In this document: positions 60,818 to 64,000 of the stretch, piece by piece
How the letters are laid out: each line of letters opens with the position of its first letter
How positions within the stretch are numbered: the stretch's first letter is position 1
DNA from: Punica granatum
Taxonomy: Eukaryota > Streptophyta > Magnoliopsida > Myrtales > Lythraceae
DNA: 64,000 nucleotides
Direction of reading: 5' to 3'
Assembly (NCBI RefSeq): GCF_007655135.1
Contig: NC_045129.1
Location: forward strand, 21,054,274 to 21,118,273
Notes under the pieces: model-generated
The model's database searches: none
Told to the model about the DNA's origin: nothing
The model's input: the letters and a program-made list of their open reading frames with translations, nothing else
Position numbers and translations under genes: made by a program

Positions 60818-61843
60818 TATCCAAACCGAATTAAAGCCCAACTACAGGAAAAGAGACACAATCCACCAATCAGACCCTCCTAGTTGACAAGGCAATCAAC
60901 AATTACGAAAATTTACCAAAATCGAGAGTTAAATCCAATGAATGAAAGAAAGGATTCGCAAGCCAAAGAGACACATCTTACAGTACAAAACTTATAAAAT
61001 CAATCTCATTTAATCTAATTACTTCAACTCCAAATAATTAAACAAAGCTAAATCCATAGATATTTTCATCTTTTATCCAACCAATTAAATCAATTGGAAT
61101 CATCATACATAAAATGAGAACATGAATTCAATCTTGCATTTTTTTTCCTAATATTGATCAAAATCATCCGAATTTCATAGAATCAATTCATACAAATGCC
61201 AATTCAACTCAGCCACCACACGTCAAATTTACAGCTAGGCAACCACATAAACTCAACATATAACTCAATTCTCTGTTAATTCCTATAAAACTCAAACAAT
61301 CACATCCAATCAGCCCCCTTCACTATCGAATTAATCGAACCCTAGCTGAGCTAAGATGACAGAAGAATAACTTAATCAGCACCTAATCATAGTGAATAAG
61401 AATGTCTAAGGTGAGAAGAATCAACTTACTTCAAGAACCCGAGCCTAGCCTTGCTCTCCTCTTAAGTTTCTTCTTCAGTTCACTCTGTTCTATCTCTATC
61501 TGCTCTCATCCTCTGTTTCTCCGTTTTCTCCCTTGACTTCCCGCAGCAAAATAGAAGAATGGAAGAAAAGAAAGCTGCAGAACAGAACAAGAAAAAATAA
61601 AGGAGGAAGTGGATGGCTGCTCACATTTTCGTTCTTCTTCTTCCCCCCAGCTGTCTCTGTTTTCCTTTCTATCTCTTGCTCTGTTTCCTCTTTACGTTTT
61701 CCAGCCCAAAAGCATAACAGAGTAAAAGAGAGAAAGGAGACAAGACAAATGAATGAAAAGAATGGCGGTGGAAGACTCCAGGGGAAAAATTTGGGGAACA
61801 CGTGGGGCCCTTTCACCCCTAATCTTTTTTTTTGTCAGTCACC

Positions 61844-61880
<37 letters not shown>

Positions 61881-62093
61881 ATAGCACATGTATGTATAAG
61901 TATGCATGTTTCGAAAATCCCAGGTTTCAAACATGCCTTCACTCTCTCTTCTTCTCCCTTTTTTTTTCTCCTAATGCTCCAGCTTATGTACATAATCTAT
62001 ATATATATTTGTATATAAGCATGTAATTAAATGTACGTGTATATATATATATATATAAACTATGTGAAATAAATAAAAAATTCAGGTCTTACA
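60818..62093 (-). repeat. F LTR copy 2, 5' part (right piece)
   Basis: Matches 41291-42582 of copy 1 apart from small indels and an AT microsatellite near 61850. Ends at TGTAAGACC (minus strand), giving a copy 2 LTR of about 3557 bp once insertions are removed. Confidence 0.88.
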
Positions 62094-62665
62094 ATCTCCC
62101 CCACTAATGAAAATTTCGTCCTCGAAATTTGTTTATGTGATACCAAAAAATTAGAGGATTAAGGGTTATAGCATCCTCAGGTTCCCATATCTCCTCTGAA
62201 CTGACTTTTCCAAGTCCTTTCATAGATCACCAAGCTTCCGTTGAGCCACTATAATAAATCAGATGATATGAGCCCAAATCTTGTAGAATATCCAAATCTC
62301 CATCTCGAAAGCAACTCTTAGATTCCTGAGTTCGAATATCGAAAACTCTGTCCAAAACCTAAGCAATAGAATTCCTTCCATGTCGCTGGGATATATATAA
62401 ACTGAAATAAACTCCAAATCTGTCTTGAGTGATCAATGATTTGTATATGTCCCGGCTGATGGTAGAATTGGCTTCTCTAAATCTGATAGCTTTTCCAGTG
62501 GAATACTTATCAATGCCAAGGTAGGTAGCTGATAGATATAATTTTCAATACTAGAAACCCTGCTGAATCATACGATGATGCCAGACTGATAATATTAATC
62601 CAAGCAATAATAGAATCCCAAGATCAATGATGAAAATCAAGTAAGATCCCGCTAAATAAGCAAAG
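62094..62665 (-). mobile_element. F family, right internal region, truncated
   Basis: Starts with the F polypurine tract (complement) and matches 42583-43154, including the chromodomain-like trace near 62164-62208. Cut at CAAAG (62661-62665) by the H-type element. The empty CAAAG site is at 43150-43154. Confidence 0.8.
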
Positions 62666-63233
62666 TGATAGGCTCAGGAACCAGAACTGGGTAAGAAAGA
62701 AGGGTGGAGGGTAGAACCAACAAAACTCACTCGATAAGATGACTCGCCACGAGTAAGAAATGTCGGGTTGATTCGCCACGCTCAAGGATGAACGATAAGA
62801 ATCGGGGTTTTCGCCACTAAACAAAGGACTTGTTTAGATAAGAAAATAGAGGAAACGCTCTAGGCAATTTCATTCAAATATTCATCAAAGTCTGTGTTCT
62901 TCTCTTACAATAAGGTGCATATTTATATAGAGAGAATACACCTCCATTGGCTCTAGAATAGGAAACTGACACCTAATAATATAGGAAATTGATATCTGAT
63001 ATCCTCTAGATTACTTTCCTAAAATAGAGTAATGCAATAATCTGAAATAGGAAACTTAAGATTGCTGACTCAAGCTAATATAGGAAATAATATCTAATTA
63101 AAGGAAACTATATTATAGCAATATAGGAAACTTAATATCTAATCAAGCTAAATTCTTATTCTGGAGTCTTCTAGAATACGCATTTGGACCCGAAAATTCG
63201 ATTGCATGTTGGGCTGCAATCTGAAGCACATCA
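62666..63233 (-). repeat. 3' LTR of H-type element
   Basis: On the minus strand it starts TGATGTGCTTC at 63233 and ends GAGCCTATCA at 62666, homologous to the H solo LTR but about 85 bp shorter and diverged. The 5' part encodes SGPNAYSRRLQNK, aligned with SGPITRSMAKK of the solo LTR. Confidence 0.82.
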
Positions 63234-63458
63234 TTCCCTCTCGGTTGGAAAAAGACACGTCCTCGAGTCTTTGTTAATCTTCTGCTTGTCTTCATGTGTG
63301 CGTTTCGGTTCTTTTTAGCTTGCCACTTAATGACCAACTTTTCTGTACGAACCCTCTCTTGTAATTCCTCATAGATCAGATTCTTTTTGAATTTCTCGGT
63401 TCAATCCAGCCAAAAATCGTGCCATAGTAGCCTCCCGATCCTCCTCTACGTTAGCTCT
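63234..63458 (-). pseudogene. H-type internal remnant: gag piece fused to polyprotein tail
   Basis: Minus-strand remnant. The start (63458 downward) reads [23 protein letters not shown], clearly CRM-like gag (compare [15 protein letters not shown] of B1). It soon reaches a stop, then reads through RTEKLVIKWQAKKNRN to TRGRVFFQPRGN at the polypurine tract (complement 63234-63244), the position of SRTNPFEERGN in B1. Protease, RT, RNase H and integrase are all missing. The right side is cut by the E-type LTR at 63459. Confidence 0.72.
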
Positions 63459-64000
63459 TGATGAGGATCATGGGCATGACAATGAGGCTGATGCACATGA
63501 GCTTGGAAGTCGGACTCCTGAAGAGGGAGCTGAAGCACAAGATCTTGGAGGCTTGCATGTTCCGAGTGGGCCAATCACACGGGCGAAGGCCAAACAAATC
63601 CAACAAGCTATGGAGAGCTTGCTGATGGGCTTTTTGGGCCAAGAGGAGTCCAATTCAATTGGGTCTCCAAAGGCCTTTATTCACTTGACTTGCCATGAGA
63701 TGCTGAAGATGGAATAAAAGACTGCCAACTATTCTAGATAACCTTTATTTAGTTTCCTCTGTTATTTCTGGCTTTAGGAAACTAAGGATATTCCAGTTGC
63801 CTAGTTTGTTAGTTTCCAGTTTCTCCTAAGCTTATATAAAGGAGGCTGAGTAGCTGATCAGGGCAGATTATTCTGGTATTTTGGTGAGATTTTCTCCTTT
63901 GTTCTTCATTGAACTCCTTCGAACGAGCAAGTGTGACAGCTTGTGATTGTTCAGTACACTTTGATATTATTGGTTCTTGTTTCTTCATAAACAACGGGTC
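63459..64000 (+). repeat. E-type LTR, running off the window
   Basis: Starts TGATGAGGATC like the LTRs of G and E and matches 17613 onward and the complement of 21499. It is open at its start (GPITRAKAK and GFLGQEES, stop near 63717) and has TATATAAAGG near 63833. The left flank is GCTCT. It is either a solo LTR or the 5' LTR of an element to the right. Confidence 0.88.

Noticed and set aside
1..64000. Endogenous pararetrovirus (caulimovirus-like) origin of the RT sequences
   Set aside because: RT is followed by RNase H and integrase and the copies are bounded by LTRs with 5-bp target duplications, which fits Ty3/gypsy retrotransposons.
1..64000. Functional centromere
   Set aside because: CRM-like elements suggest pericentromeric location, but no centromeric satellite is visible and sequence alone cannot show CENH3 occupancy.

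Overview
The window is plant heterochromatin made entirely of LTR retrotransposons, nested and tandemly arranged. I see no host protein gene, rRNA, CRISPR array or non-LTR element. The gag-pol proteins are Ty3/gypsy of two broad kinds, and nearly all primer-binding sites match the 3' end of plant initiator tRNA-Met (TGGTATCAGAGC). An angiosperm, probably a eudicot, is the likeliest host. This is inferred from element type and AT-rich composition; I cannot name the species.

Kind 1 is a Tekay/Del-like chromovirus with a chromodomain, FIDD reverse transcriptase and LTRs of 2.06-2.6 kb. It occurs as two dimers of the form LTR-int-LTR-int-LTR. One is on the plus strand (102-16577, TSD GAAAT) and one on the minus strand (46409-59340, TSD AGTAC). 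Each dimer lies inside a single 5-bp target duplication. A related family, here called F (minus strand, LTR about 3.56 kb, internal region about 2.36 kb with almost no coding capacity), forms an array int-LTR-int-LTR-int from 18302 to 62665. F is the substrate for almost everything else.

Kind 2 is CRM-like (YFDD reverse transcriptase, DGG protease, no chromodomain), with LTRs of 570-810 bp. Its polyprotein runs through the polypurine tract into the 3' LTR and ends near a GPITRAxAK motif. Copies: G (plus, 1-101 and 16578-18301, split by the plus-strand dimer), E (minus, 20812-39879), B0 (plus, 22017-33552, inside E), B1 (plus, 24848-31660, inside B0), a solo LTR inside E (34243-35030), a solo LTR of subfamily H (60164-60817), a truncated H-type element (62666-63458) and an E-type LTR running off the right edge (63459-64000).

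Layout left to right: G fragment; Tekay-like dimer; rest of G; F left internal region; F LTR copy 1, split by E, which holds B0, which holds B1; F middle internal region; F LTR copy 2, split by the minus-strand Tekay-like dimer and by the H solo LTR; F right internal region; H-type element; E-type LTR. Six insertions have complete TSDs with both copies inside the window and identical (GAAAT, GAGTT, CTTCA, ACCAA, AGTAC, TATCC), and a seventh has one mismatch (GCTTT/GCTTC). Five insertions into F can be checked against the matching empty site in the other F copy. No gag-pol is fully intact. The closest are B1 (one 1387-codon frame with all catalytic motifs, broken in the integrase tail) and the right unit of the minus dimer (open from gag to the integrase core).
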